64,000 nt of DNA, from assembly GCA_013397795.1 (NCBI GenBank), contig VZTJ01001198.1:651940-715939 (forward strand), written 5' to 3'. The notes beneath the pieces were generated by a model. That model worked only from the letters and a program-made list of their open reading frames with translations, searched no databases and had not been told where the DNA came from. Shown here in pieces: positions 23,801-35,944 of this stretch (positions are counted from its first letter, which is position 1; each line of letters opens with the position of its first letter). This DNA comes from Orthonyx spaldingii. Lineage: Eukaryota; Chordata; Aves; Passeriformes; Orthonychidae. Made by a program: the position numbers and the translations under genes.

Positions 23801-26659
23801 TATAATCTTTTCCAGCTTGTCCTCAAAAACTCTAATTTCAGCCCTACTGCTGTTGAAAAAAACAATGTAATAGTGGAAAGTAGCCTGCTACTAGCAGACA
23901 AATCCTTTAATTGTCTATTCCACCAATGCTTTCTCCTTGCCTCTGCCTCACCTCTAAACCAGCTGCAGGATCCTTGAAATATATTTTTCCAGAAGAAAGA
24001 TGCACATGCAGGAACAGACAAAGCAACCACAATCTGTGTAGGCAGCCTTTTGCTCAGCACGTTTTTTTCTTACACATTGATCCACACCTTAAACACTACC
24101 CATTTATGCAAGTGTGCATTCATTTATTTCCAATTAAGTAGAACTGATGTTCTTCTTTTCAGATTAGGGAGCAGTAATGCCACAGTTTAAATTTGCTGGT
24201 ATGAACTGCAGTTCAAAACACGTATACAAAGCTCCCAAGGTGCAAATTCACATTATATCACAGCTAACCAATAAATAAATAAATATTTATATACATACAT
24301 ACATATCTATATCTATAAAAGGGAAGGATTACTCTGAAAAACCCACATATTATCAGATCATCAAGTCACATCCAGGTGATCTCGAGCTTTTTTCAGACTG
24401 TCACCTGGCAAAGCAAGGCTGACCTAGCAAGGAAATCTAAACGCAGGAAGGAATAGCACCTCTACAGAGGTAGGGGTTTAGACTTAAGGAGAAACTGTTT
24501 ATGGTTTAATTCAGTCATAGTTCAACCCAAAGGATTGGATTTCAGCATTCTGAACTCTTTAGGCCTGTATCCATTACATTTATAACACCCATAGGATCAT
24601 CACCATTAACATGAGGATTTGAACTACAGTCCCTAATAGGAGAAGGATGAGCCTCCTTAATATACAGTTCTCTGTACAAAGGAGCTGTCTATTTTGTAAT
24701 ATTAATTCCTTTCAAACAGTCTCCTCCCTCATCCTGTCCCCAGTGACCCTATTCTGTTCAAGCGAGATTCTACTGCATTCCCTACCCTGATTTCTGGGCA
24801 AAATTTCCTCACACCTTTTAATCTGTCCAAAGATTTAAGATCACCAGTATTGGTCAGGTCTAGTGGGTCAAAGCAGGCTTTTCAAAGATGGAGTTCCAGT
24901 ACTTGACATTCACAGTGCAGCAGGACTTTAGGCTGGATACAGAGTCACTGTTTGTTTATCCACCACTTTGAGAAACAGTACCTGTAGTTTAACAAGCACC
25001 AGGAACAACTCACTGAAACTGAGGAATAAGTTTCAACATCGTCCAAAATTGCAAACCTAACCTTAATGACTGCTTTCAGGAAGTTAACTATTGTATCTTT
25101 TTACAAAATAAGTTTACTTAAATTTCAGATTGTCCACAACTTTTACCAACCCAAGTTTTATCAAAAATTACCAGTGTGGTCTGATTTAAGAATAATTGAA
25201 ATCCTGATTAGGCTGTGCCATTGCAATTAAGCAGTTTCCCAAACTTCCTCTGCCAACATCAACTGCCAGCAAACAGGCAGATTTCTCAACTATAAGACAG
25301 CCATGACTGGAGACAGTGTTGCAGCAGTCAAGAAGAAAAGCTGAGTCCTCGAAAATTTATTTTCAGTGGCATGACTTGTCCCAACACTGTTCTGCACAAC
25401 ACCTATTCAGGCCACTTATTCTTTATCTAACATTACACAACGAAGTAACTGTGCTTGTCAAAACAAACAAAGGGAACACACCTACACTCAGAGTAATTCT
25501 GTCAGTGTATTTATACTCCATAATATATATAGTATGACAGAATTTATCAATTCTTATGACATATATGAACCTCACAACCTGGTTTCCCCAAAGGTTACTA
25601 GTGGGCAACACTATACAAGGGAAAAACTTGAAAGAATGTGTCTGCGTATTTCCCAACTTGTAACTCAAAAACGACAGCTCTGCATGGCAGCTGGTACTAC
25701 CGTGAAAATACCAGGTAGAACAGAATTCTCTCATATCATACGTTTCCCTGACACAATCAATAAAATATTGAGAGGTGGCATCTAGTAGGAAATGGTTATT
25801 GAACCTAATAAAGCTTGAATTTATCATGGAATAATAATGGAATAAATTTCTCTGACATGAAAGAAAAAACCGACTGGTCATTACACCATCACTTTACACT
25901 GACAGGACATTTCCCTGAGCAGTACAGTATACCACAGCTTCACATCCCTGGACAGAAGAGTGTCGTAGTGATACAGCCTGCTTTGTTGGTCACCTTGCCA
26001 TCGTGTAGTCAGCCTAAGGAAACCAGTCTAGAGAAACGAAATCTTGAGCAAATTGCACCTAGGTTAGGAAACTAACTCCGTGCAGGAACAGCTGTGCACA
26101 CATCCATAACACTGTAAAGCATGGCCTCCTCAGACAGGAGCAGAAAAAGGAAGGAAAGTGACGAGATGTTCTCAATCCGCCACCACAGCTCTGAGCTGCA
26201 CAGGGTTGAGGTGTGGTTGGTTTTAACTTGTGACCACACAGGCACCTGCGACTTCACGCACCCGCGTTTGCTCGGCGCAGCACCTCAGGGCCAGAGCCTC
26301 CCACACACAAGCAGCACCGCAGCTTCGCGGGGCTGGCTTGCATCACCCCTGTGCTTCGCCAGGAACCAAGTGCTCCCCGCCTCTAAACACTTCCCATAGC
26401 AAGCCGTGGAAAAAACTAGCCGCAGCCGAATGCTTTGCCACAGACACACAGTGTCACACCCCTCCAGGCAGCACAGCCCGGCGTGCCCCGCTCCCCACCC
26501 GGCGCTGCCGCCTCGCCTCCCCCTCTCGGCAGGCACACCGCACCCGGGAGGCCCCGGCGCACACCCACCGGAGTGCGGGATGCCCACGCTGGCGCGGCTA
26601 TGCGGCACGGAGACCGAGCGGTGCAGGGAGTCCTCGTACTCGTCCAGGATGGAGGCCAT
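17169..26659 (-). CDS. VPS18: VPS18, HOPS/CORVET core subunit (five coding exons)
   Basis: Joining 26659-26569, 21636-21495, 21290-21199, 20485-18615 and 17897-17169 gives an uninterrupted 974-residue protein, one residue longer than human VPS18. Every intron is GT-AG. The start is MASILDEYE, matching the family N-terminus, in a CpG island. The N-terminal half is the beta-propeller (Pep3/Vps18 region). The middle is the alpha-solenoid with the clathrin-heavy-chain-type repeat (about 618-772). Residues about 812-845 form a charged coiled coil. The C-terminus is RING-H2 with ligands Cys853, Cys856, Cys870, His872, His875, Cys878, Cys945 and Cys948, all present. Family knowledge: VPS18 is a core subunit of HOPS and CORVET, which tether late and early endosomal membranes before SNARE fusion; its RING binds VPS41 or VPS8. 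It is transcribed away from RHOV. I see no sign of damage. Confidence 0.98.
17898..18614 (-). other. VPS18: VPS18 intron 4
   Basis: A 717-base phase-0 intron with a CATCTAG acceptor. If it is retained, the frame adds eight codons and then meets TGA, giving a 740-residue form without the coiled coil and RING. Confidence 0.9.
18598..18611 (-). repeat. (TG)7 repeat abutting the VPS18 intron 4 splice donor
   Basis: On the minus strand intron 4 starts GTA followed directly by seven TG units, so the repeat overlaps positions +4 to +17 of the intron. Length changes here would alter the sequence next to the 5' splice site. Confidence 0.9.
18615..20485 (-). CDS. VPS18: VPS18 coding exon 4 (large exon)
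   Basis: It has 1,871 bases, encoding residues 109-732: most of the beta-propeller and almost all of the alpha-solenoid. Conserved landmarks include the segments IVLTQFHFLLLL, FRYHVQRESRDVW, FDLAKEYCKDRPECLD, ELLASHGDTEHMVYFAVIMQ and RLCAEHGHHRACVHIYK. The acceptor is TTGGCAG|GCTCT. The donor CAG|GTATGTGTG is followed at once by a TG repeat. The exon ends on a complete codon (Gln732). Confidence 0.98.
20486..21198 (-). other. VPS18: VPS18 intron 3
   Basis: A 713-base intron between a GTAAGG donor and a TTGGCAG acceptor. Nothing else is recognised inside. Intron 2 (21291-21494) contains an A-rich low-complexity run at about 21421-21447. Confidence 0.9.
21199..21290 (-). CDS. VPS18: VPS18 coding exon 3
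   Basis: It has 92 bases, encoding the conserved IDLGKPDEPNQVELGRKDEA segment and the following KMFLDHTG. The acceptor is TTTGCAG|GATTG and the donor G|GTAAGG. The codon for the final Gly is completed by exon 4. Confidence 0.97.
21495..21636 (-). CDS. VPS18: VPS18 coding exon 2
   Basis: It has 142 bases, encoding from Gly31 (split codon) through the conserved IDFAPPEKINSLVVSSNQLC region, the first blades of the beta-propeller. The acceptor is CTCCAG|GATATG and the donor AG|GTAATG. The phase matches exons 1 and 3 exactly. Confidence 0.97.
22887..22910. repeat. (TAAG)n/(TAAA)n tetranucleotide repeat
   Basis: A short run of TAAG units passing into TAAA units within VPS18 intron 1. Confidence 0.8.
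24270..24317. repeat. Compound (ATAA)n/(ATAC)n/(ATCT)n microsatellite
   Basis: Imperfect tetranucleotide and hexanucleotide units run consecutively: ATAA repeats, then ATAC/CATA repeats, then TATCTA repeats. It lies in VPS18 intron 1 and is likely polymorphic. Confidence 0.85.
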
Positions 26660-26950
26660 GGCCCAGCGCGGCCCGAGCGCGGCGCGGCTCAGCTGACCCG
26701 CGTCACTGCGCGCTGCGCCGCGGGGCGGGGCTGCGGCCACGGCCGCTTCCTTCTCGCAGTGGCGCAGGAATTGGGGTGGTATGCATCGCCTCCCCGAGCC
26801 TCCCGTCCCTGCTGGATTAGGGACCGCCCGGTCCGCCTCCCCGACCCTCCTGTCGCTGATGTCCCCCGGAGATGGCCCGTCGGCCCGTGCCTCTGCTGCC
26901 AGGCCTTGGGGTCCGCGCAGTGCCCGCGGCTTCTGCTCACCGCCGCTGAT
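26250..26950 (-). promoter_or_regulatory. CpG island / VPS18 promoter region
   Basis: GC-rich, CpG-dense DNA surrounds VPS18 exon 1 and contrasts with AT-rich flanks. A GC box (GGGGCGGGGC, 26722-26731) lies about 65 bases upstream of the start codon. No TATA box is seen, consistent with a housekeeping CpG promoter. Open frames across this block on both strands are a by-product of high GC. Confidence 0.8.
26569..26659 (-). CDS. VPS18: VPS18 coding exon 1
   Basis: It encodes residues 1-30 plus one base of codon 31, from the ATG at 26659-26657. The donor reads G|GTGGGT at 26569/26568. The start choice rests on the conserved MASILDEYE opening and the surrounding CpG island. No competing upstream start with family similarity is visible. 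Confidence 0.95.
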
Positions 26951-26959
26951 ACTAAAAGC

Positions 26960-28570
26960 CCAATGTTGAAATAAGAAAGGGACCTCCTCGAATATCAACG
27001 AAGTCAGCGTTTTTGTATGCCAGTAACAACCAGAAGTTCCTCTAGGTGGGTTGTACTCTCTGATTTTGTTGCTGAATATAACAAGATAGAAACATGCCAG
27101 ACATCGAAACTGGTATTTGTCACCAAAGAAGGCTAAAAAGAGGTAGGGTACCATCCCACATGACTGCTAGACACCCCTCAAATGACCACTAGAGACCCCT
27201 TTCCTAATACATAAGCATGTGTAATAAGACCTACACAATTAATTAGCATATGTACAGGGCTTCTTGGAAATAGATGTAAACTTCTTGGAATATATTAATA
27301 TAATAAATTGTATATAAGTAATAGAAGTATGAATCTTGGTGTGCATGATAGGCAGAGACACCCCCACCCCGCATCTACCTGGCACTGTAACAAAATAGTG
27401 TTGGCTTTCTAACCTGTAAATCTGGTTTTAAGGTTTTCTTTCCCAGTTTTCAGTGACACCGTCCTGTTGTGTGCACCTACATGTGCGAGAAATCACCTCA
27501 TTAGCACAGCAGTGCGCCCTGCTAGAATCAGTCCTGGCTGCCATAGTTTTTCTACTGACTGGAACTAGAAATTGCCTGGTTTAAAACATTCTGCAAAGAT
27601 TCCTGTGTTGTGGCTCTTTTGGCATTGGGTGCCAAAACATTTGCTTTATTGCTAGAATGATCATTGAGGCACAGCACAAGGGGATCCAGCATAAGGCTGT
27701 CCTTGAACTATGCTAGACTTGCTCTGCAAGTTTATCACCGATTGCTAGACTAAGTGTGTTGGACCCAGCATCTGTATTGCTAAATACTGTTTATAAGCTG
27801 GAGTTTTCTTTTGTTCTGGTGTCCCAACAATTGCTATTTACAATTTTACCCTCTAGCTTAAACTAGCAGAATTTATAACAATGGCATTAACAAAAAAAAC
27901 TAGTCTCTTACACAACCCTTTGGGTTTCATCCTATATAAAATAAATAGAGATGTATATGTGTACAGTGTATGTATGCTACATACTATACTGTGAGTATAC
28001 TATGTACTGCGTATTAGGTAAAATGTTCACTTTCTGGAAGCAATGGAGAAATGTCTCACAGGGTACAGGACAGCTTGCAACACAGAGGGATCCATTACAA
28101 GACACCAGAGGTCTTCCCAAACTTAGTTTGCACATCAGGTGGCAGTAAGGCACCACCAGCGGCAGTGGCATGTGCTTGACTTTGCACAATGTTACACCTT
28201 CTTTTTCTCTGCTCCTTTACTGGACACCGCACCCTCATAAACTGGGGCTGTGGTCTGCATCACTCAGCTTCAGGCCTTCTCTCCAGTGCTGAGCCAGACA
28301 TGCAGGTCCGACGCTAGCTGTGTTCCTGGAGGCTCCCACGGCACGCCTCCACAGGGTCACCTCTGCCTGCTTTGCTAAAAACAGAACGTGGCTTTTGCTG
28401 ACTCAGCCTGCCTTCAAGCACTAGTCCCAGCCTCTGCTGTTTACCCTCTTTATGTGGCAGCTCCGAGCCAAAATAACAAAACCACATTCTTTTGCTGTCT
28501 AATCATCCTGATCGTCATAAGCAGCAACTGTTCTCTTTCAGCATCTCCAAAGGTACAAACAAATTACATT
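26960..28570. other. VPS18-RHOV intergenic spacer, proximal part
   Basis: AT-rich non-coding DNA. I recognise no gene, repeat family or RNA. Confidence 0.6.
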
Positions 28571-28579
28571 AGGTTTAGG

Positions 28580-29110
28580 GTAATGAGGTAGGAAGGGACT
28601 TCTTGGACTATCAGATCCCTTCTCCCACTCTTGTAGATACCACATCATAAGTCCTTTCTCTACTCCTGTCAAGCTCTGTCTGATAGTGTGGGTATTTTTT
28701 CCCTGACTGCCCTAGCTCATACCTGTTCCAAACACTCTCATGATTTCAAGCTCTGATTTCTTGTCTAACATAAGCTGTGGCTAGTCTGAATCCTTTTGTT
28801 CTTGTTCAAACACTGTCCTTTAGTGTACAGGACATTTTAGGGCTTTCATTTCCTCGGCAAAAATCATCACCAATCATAGCCTTCACTCAGATGTACCAAA
28901 TCCAGGATTTATCAAACCAAGAAGTTCTTTACTTCTCTTAAAAAGAGGAGATAATTAGTTCCTTGGAGCATCCTACAATTCTCTACATTGGTTGCAGCTT
29001 CAGCTCATGTTTATGTCCCAGGGGTGAGCATAGTGTGACCCCTCATCTGAGATGAGGTCTCCCCCTGTTGTCTTCAACAATGATGCTTCTACTTTTTCTC
29101 TTTTTAGTCA
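28580..29110 (-). mobile_element. Ancient degraded CR1-like LINE fragment, sense on the minus strand
   Basis: The plus strand shows pieces of antisense CR1/L3-type consensus in the correct order. They are 'aggaagggacttctt' near 28590 (near the element's 3' end), 'ctgttccaaacactct' near 28724, 'tgatttcttgtctaa' near 28755, and 'gatgaggtctcccc' near 29052, followed by 'aacaatgatgcttctac'. Between them the match is poor, implying an old insertion. The call is from recalled consensus patterns, so it is moderate, and the boundaries are approximate. Confidence 0.5.
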
Positions 29111-29114
29111 CATT

Positions 29115-32100
29115 TTTAGCAGTAGAAAACTGAAGGGTTATTTGGTAAGGGGGAAATAAACTGTCTTGAAATATATCTGGATATTAGGCTAAATTGACAT
29201 TTGTGCACAAATTTCTCAGTGTACAGCTCTGTGGGCTGTTTCCACTCAAAATCTAGATCACCTAGCCTAGATCATCAACCTAGCCATGTCTTATAAATTA
29301 TTTTGTTCTTGATCAGGTCCAGAAATGGAAAAGATTTCTGTTCTCATTATGGCAGATATTATTGCCTGTTAGGACTGATACCTCATGAGAAACCTGTGTC
29401 TGATTCCATTGTGGTTAAATTAGAAGCCAGATTTTTACCTTATTTGGTAATAAAACATCAGCCTAAAGCTAACCCAAGCCCACAAGCCTGCTCCATCCAT
29501 CTGCAGTATCATCTGCTGTGAGTATTTAATTTACAAACATGTGCAATAATTATATCCCAGTGCTACATTCACAGATTTGGTATTCTGAAAAGAAGGGAAG
29601 AGCAGAGGTTGCAGATGAAATATTTATCAGCTCTTTGATTCACCAGGAATGTGTGGAGAATCAGATTACCTTTTGTGTGTAGCAGTGGTGTAAGTCTATG
29701 GGAGGGACTTGTGCGAGAGAATTTAGGAGACTTTGATGATGTGTTTGGATTGGAAACCTAAATCCTTGTCTTGCTTTGGTATGGCTGTGGTCACAGTTCC
29801 AGTAATTTGCAATAATTTTGACTTAAACAGTTAACATTTTCTCCAAGCTGTGGACACAGCTATCAACATCTAGGTATTGCATGGCGTGTTAATCTCTTCA
29901 GATGCCTAGAGGAACAGGTAATTCTAGATAATGACATTAACAAACATATAATATGCCCAACGTCCAGACTCCCAGCAGATTAACCCTGTCCAAATGTGGA
30001 CTTCCTCAACACTGTCTGTGTCGTTCCTGGCTGTCCTGTGCACATAAGTGCGTATATGATTGCAGAGTGAGACAGTTCATTGCCCTGCAGCAGATGACTC
30101 TGTGATCCATGATCTAAACATGAATGCTGGTGCAGAGGAGAGGGCAAGAAGAGGTGGCTGTGGAAAGAAGTAAGGGCAGAACCTAGTGACACAATTAAAA
30201 TTTGAATTAAACCCTGGACTTCCTCACAGATTTCCACTACAGATGATACTGATCATCTCTCCACCTCACTATACATAGAATATTCCTTCACAGTGATCAG
30301 GATAAAAAATACACTGTATTCTTAAAAGCCATAGGCAAATAGGTGTAACTCCCTAAATACAACAGCCTCCATAAGATACCAACAAAGGTGTAATATACTC
30401 CCAGGCTATGAAGCACCCCTGTACCTGCTTTGAGGAGAGTGCTGCAGATAGATACCTGTGTCCCCCACCCAGTCAAGAGACCTTCTCCCAAGAGAAGGGA
30501 CAGTGTTTTTGAGTGACCTCTTAAATGCTATGTACAAATTTAATACAGTAAAAAAAAATTACAGTGGCTGTGTACCCTGGGTATCACAGTTACCCATGAG
30601 AACCTGAGCTGGAACCTACACGGGGAGCCATACAACAATTATAATTTACCCTGGAAGAGATCAAAGCTCAAAATTTTGCCAGAGCCTGCCTCCTAACCAT
30701 TAACCAACCTCCCAAGCTCTTCAAACCCATTGTCAGAAGCAGACTTCCTGCAGACCGGTAAACACTGGGTGGAACCGTGTTATGCCCGAGCAACAATTGC
30801 AGACCTGCAGACCACGGTTCCCCTGACACTTTAAGAAGTGTTCCCACAAGTGAACTACCAATGATTGTCGATGCTACATGTGCATTCCAGAGCAGACTGC
30901 CTTTTGTAAATCCACCGAGTGCCCCCATGGAAACCCTACACCCAGATGGGTGTAACCCATCAGTCCTAGAATGAGCAAAAAGCATCACAGGACAGGGACA
31001 TGCTTTTACAGTGAGAAAACCTTTTTCCCATCACCAGCACCCTGTGGCTAATCCCGCAGTTTTGATCCTCAAGGAAGATCCATAAATGATAAGCTTGAGA
31101 ACTGAAACTGATAACTTGGCAGAGACAGTGATCTTACAGCATTTTATGGTTTTCCGATCCCTCTTCAACCCAGCCCTTCACTGTTTGGTGTTAACTGCCT
31201 GCCTTTCCTTGTTTCACAGGGGGGATGTGAACTTTAGCACCTTTCTCTTGCTAATTTTCTCACCCATTCCGGTTAAACGTTAGCTCCTCTTTTTTTGTGT
31301 AAAGTATCTGATTGAGTGACATAATTAAATTAAGCTCAGACCAGTGTCTTCCAACCTATCTTTAGCCTGAAATTTGCTGTTTCTATTTCAGATTTAAAGA
31401 AAGTCTTTGAGTGCCTTAGACTTTACCTGTTCTTTCACATTTATCAGTTGATGTATTAAAAGATGTACTTTCTCCAGCAGATGGCAACACACTTCTAAAT
31501 TATTCGTAGAATGTCTGAGAGGTAGGACTAGTTCCTAAGCAAGGCAGATAGGAGATGAAGTTGAGTTTGAGAAAGGGACTTAGTACAATAGGGTGCTTGT
31601 CTTCCTTTGGAACGTTTAAGAAAATATTTTTGAAGCTAATGGAATTGTTATTTCATTTAAGCTTATTATTCTCTGATCTGAAAATGTTGTATAATATTGT
31701 TGTGGCTCTTTGCCTTCACATTTAACAAGAGCGGCAGTGAACAGATGAATCAGAACAGCTCTGTGTAACTCCCATGGTATTGCTTTTATTTCCAAAGAGC
31801 AATGAAGTAGTTAAGAGGCCAGGCTAGTGGGAGCTGTATTCAACATTGTTTCTGTCTCCTTTTTTTTTTTTTTCCCACAAAGGCATTTCAAAACCACACA
31901 TCTCCAGTTCACACCAGAACACTAGCTATCCATTAGTTGCTATAGAACTGTGAAGCATTTTTATTGCTGTGGACTCAGAAACTACAGAGTTTCTATCAAT
32001 CAAAATCTCTATACAGGAAAGTAAGTACTAGAATCTTTCTTCCTTGGATTTGTTCTGTCATAATTTTTCAGTGAATGGCAACAGCCTGATGTTTCACTGA

Positions 32101-35100
32101 ATTTGTGTTGGTCTGTTTCTGCCTCTGCGAAGTTGATAGAAAATGATACAAAGAAGCATTTGACATCTCTTCCTGAAGGTTACAGTAACTAGATGAGACA
32201 CACCACAAGGGAAAACCAGGCTCGGGCTCTTGTCTTCACCCTTTTGTCTGTCACTTCTTTTAAGTGGTAATTATAGTTATGCTTGATTTTTCCCAGAGAG
32301 GATGCACACTCAGGTGCATGACAAATGCTGGGTGACTCAGAACTGGTTGTGTCATTGCTTGCAATTACAAATTCGACCAGCTGGGCAGTGGCTGTACCTC
32401 GATTTCTTCAGTGTCTCTTGACATCACGGGATCCAGTTTGCTCTGGCACCTGCACTCCAGTTTAGCCCCCCTCTCAATCTAGATACCCACTCACCTGCCC
32501 TGTGCGTGATGGCATTGTCGCCTGTCTTCATTGTGCCCCCATTTCTCATTGTTTAGGGTTTCTCTTGTGCAGCACTGTAAAGGGACTCAGAAATGTGATC
32601 TCAGGGTACCATTTGCCAAGGAACCGTATTGACATATGCAACCCACTTGTACAAATGCAGGTAACGCTGAAGGCTAGGTTTGCTCACTACCATGTTACGA
32701 GGGGCTGATAATTTTTTTCCTTTGCCTTGGTGAGATGGGAGCCATGTTATTTTTAAAACTGCCACCTCCCATAAACAGGCAATGCTTTTTCTGAGGCAAC
32801 ATGAGTAGTTAGCTAGGCTTTGCAAAAATGATAGTGGCTTCCACTCTGTGACTTTCGGACAACACTGGGGAGGAGAATATCAGCCAGGGAGGCAGAATAC
32901 AATGTTGTCAGAGGAGCAGAATACAAGGTTGTTGGAGGTCAAGTATTGCTCAGGAGCCATTGAAAGTCGGGACCACTATCTGCAAAAATGCCCAGTACCA
33001 CAATTTCCCAATATTATAACACTGCACTTCAGAAGGGAAATTATATGGAATAGTTTGAGCTGATCCGTAGTTTCATCCCCATAAGGGACAAGCCCATGTG
33101 TCTTCCTCATCCAAATTGGCTTACGTACTATTCTTGATTTGGTGCATAGGTGGACTTCTCCTGCCACAGCAGTGGTGAGAAAAATTACTATAACTAATCA
33201 AAATGGGCAGAAAAGGAATTGTCTTACTGTAAGAAAATGGAGTTTTTTTAATAACAGGACTTTTTACAGATGTATGAAGTTTGTTTCGTGGTGACAATTG
33301 CACACTACCTGAATATAGAGATCTATTTCCACTGTAAATCACTTTAATGAAGCATCTTTTCTGTACAGCCCAGATAGTGCAGCCCAGCTAAGTAACAGCT
33401 AAACACTAACAGTACCTGAAATCTGTGTTTGATCCGCCTGGAAAGGGTTTGATCTTCTGCACTTAATTCCTGGTGGATGGGAATTCACATCATGAGAAAT
33501 ACCATGATAATTTGTACTAATTATAATTCCTGGGAGTGAGGCCAAATACAGCCTTGCAGACTGTGTATTTCCCACTCAGGCACAGCTGATTTTGGCAGAG
33601 GAGCACACCAGGCAAGCAGCATGCAATGGGGCTCTCATCATGTACCTGCTGCCTACACAGGCAGAGCCAGTCCCCAGGGCTGTCGGTTCAGCAGCTCAAG
33701 GAATGGGACAGACTTTCACTGCAAAGAAGCCGAAACCAAAAAAATCTAACAAACCCAAAATATTTGACTCCTCGCTGCATTGTGAAACCAGAACTGCATC
33801 CTCTGTTAGCTGTCAGGACCAAGGCAAGACCTGAGAAACAAATCTGTGGGAGCTGCCCTGTTTGTTTGCTTAATCACTTAGTTTACATATAGATTAAAAA
33901 TCACTTAAGCTCATTGACAAGTTAAGTGCGTGTCAACCAACGGTTGTCAGAAACTGCGAGGAAAAAAGAGCATAGTCACAGAATGAGAGATTTTAAGAAA
34001 GGAATAAGGGAAAAAGGACTGGATCCTTGAAGTGGGGCAACAGTGTATCTTCTTAAGGGAGATCTATTCCCAAGCAAACATCAAACAGGAAACATGAACT
34101 GTCAGCTTCTCTTCATCTCTTGCCCCTGCTAACAATGAACAATTTGGTGAATAATCCCTCATTTACATTCATTTCGTCTGATTAAATGTAAATGTCATAG
34201 TTCACAGAATGTCAGTCAGTGTCTGAAATGCACTGGAAAAACTTAGCAAGATCCTTGCTTGCTGTGCTGCCTGTCCCGGCTGCAGTGTAGCATGTCCTTG
34301 CCAGTCCCACTGGAGGCACAGCCACACCTCACACACTGTGGAGTATCGCCTGCCCCAGCTCATTCTGCCTTTTCTGGAGCAGTTCAGCTGTCACCTGGCT
34401 CTGAACTAGCACTGCAGAGCATGGCACTGGAAAAAGCCAGTCTAATGCAAGACAGTCCCTTGAGCTAGCAGCCACTTGCTGTAGCAAGACTACCTGGCAC
34501 ATGTTTTAGCAGCAGCCTGGTTTCTAATACCATCCCCATTTTTTGTAGTTGTAGGAATTTAAGGCTGCACTAGTAAAAACACGTAAGAGGTTGATTAAAG
34601 CAAACTGCTAGAGAAAACTGCAGAGGAAAAGCCTTCTTTCTGTTTCCAGGGAGCTTTTTAGCTGTCTCCAAAGAGTGGATATGCTTTGTCCACTGAACCT
34701 GAAGGGTTGCAGTGCTTATGACTTTCTGTCAGCCACACGGAAAAGCATTCTAGACTGTGCCTGACTTAAATATTTCTTCTCAAGTTCAACATTAGTGTAG
34801 GTGTACAACACCTGTGTATCTTCTCAGCATGGATGCAAACTACAGCAAGACAAGCTCCTGAACTGCTAATCAGCAGCTGCTTGCAGCACAAACCTGCCTA
34901 GTGCAGGCAGATCTGCCTTGCTGAGAGGACCATGAAGGACATCATGGTAACTAAATGAGTAGTGTTCATTGACAGCCTGAGTTCAGCTCCTCCATTAGGA
35001 AGCAGCTCCAGGTTCAAAGCTGATGTTGCAATATTTGGTGCTGCAAGTATTAATACTTCTCTAGTGTTTCCAATCACTTGGAGGTGCTACACTGGCATGG

Positions 35101-35525
35101 AGTGATGGCTGCGATGGTGTGACCATATCTCTCCTTTTAAATGGTGTGTTCCCACTCCTCTGTTTGTTTAGTCATACTTCTTTAGACAGTAAGCTCCTCA
35201 GGGCAGGCATGGAGCCGTCTTCTTACCTGCCAAGGGCATTGTGTGGTGTGTGACCTACCAGAGGTGAATATGAAAAACAGGCAGCAGACTGGGAACTCCT
35301 GCACTTGTCCATGCAGCTGGGAAAATACACTTTGTGGCTTTTGCCAGCAGGTAGCAACAGCTTGGCTGGGCCCCAGAAACCCAATAATGGCAATCACACA
35401 GTTAACAGATGTGATGACTTTTGGCCATTTGTCTTCTATTGTCCATCACAATATTGACCAGCACTGTTGGTTTTATTTCTGTCCTGATTTCATGGCAGAA
35501 ATCACAGATGCCCCAAATGGGACAG
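29115..35525. other. VPS18-RHOV intergenic spacer, distal part
   Basis: There are no supported genes. It contains a 14-base T run (31860-31873) and a small 24-base tandem duplication at 32892-32939. Open frames are short and unremarkable. The two flanking genes are transcribed away from each other, so upstream regulatory elements of either could be here. Confidence 0.6.
32892..32939. repeat. 24-base tandem duplication (two copies)
   Basis: GCAGAATACAATGTTGTCAG followed by AGGA, then a second 24-base copy starting at 32916, with a few mismatches between the copies. Confidence 0.8.
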
Positions 35526-35560
35526 TGGAGGTGCTTCTTTTGAAAAGGGGGTGGGCGGGG

Positions 35561-35640
35561 GCTTGGATGGAGCGCGGCTTTCCCGTGTGTGCACGACTNG
35601 GCTGGGATGGAGCGCGGCTTTCCCGTGTGTGCACGACTCA
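35561..35640. repeat. Two-copy 40-base tandem repeat containing an N
   Basis: Units at 35561-35600 and 35601-35640 are identical apart from one mismatch at the fourth base and the two final bases, where the first copy has N at 35599. An ambiguous base exactly at the junction suggests either a real duplication that was hard to call or an assembly joining artefact. Confidence 0.9.
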
Positions 35641-35944
35641 GAGCACGGCGTGGCGCCTGCCGAAATTCCGAGGGCAGGCGCTGCTCGGGGGGCATCGCGG
35701 GGGATGGGGATGCAGCACCGGGGCACTCGCCCGCGGGACGGCGGCGGGAGGAGGCGGCCGGCCGGGCAGGGCAGGGCAGGGCTGGGCCCGGCCACCTCCC
35801 GGCGGGGCGGTACAGGGCGGGACTAGGGAAATAGGGGTTGGTTTTGTGCGCAGGGTGGCAGGTGTAGTGACTAGGAGCGAAGCTGGGAGGGTTAGAGAGG
35901 GTGGCCTCGCACGGCAGCCCCGACAGCAGCCCGCTCGCAGGGAC

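Larger units (their letters stand above)
21637..26568 (-). other. VPS18: VPS18 intron 1 (4.9 kb)
   Basis: The intron has a GTGGGT donor and a TTTCTCCAG acceptor. I found no nested gene. It contains simple repeats at 22887-22910 and 24270-24317 and several open frames with no family resemblance, including 152 codons at 25423-25881. First introns next to CpG-island promoters often carry enhancers, but no specific element can be named here. Confidence 0.85.

Noticed and set aside
25423..25881. 152-codon minus-strand frame inside VPS18 intron 1, with an overlapping plus-strand frame
   Set aside because: Considered as an intronic nested gene or transposon ORF, but neither translation resembles a known protein.
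26690..26700. Possible CLEAR (TFEB) element in the VPS18 promoter
   Set aside because: The core is CAGCTG rather than CACGTG, and only 7 of 10 positions fit the consensus GTCACGTGAC, so the sequence does not support it even though VPS18 is a reported lysosomal-network gene.
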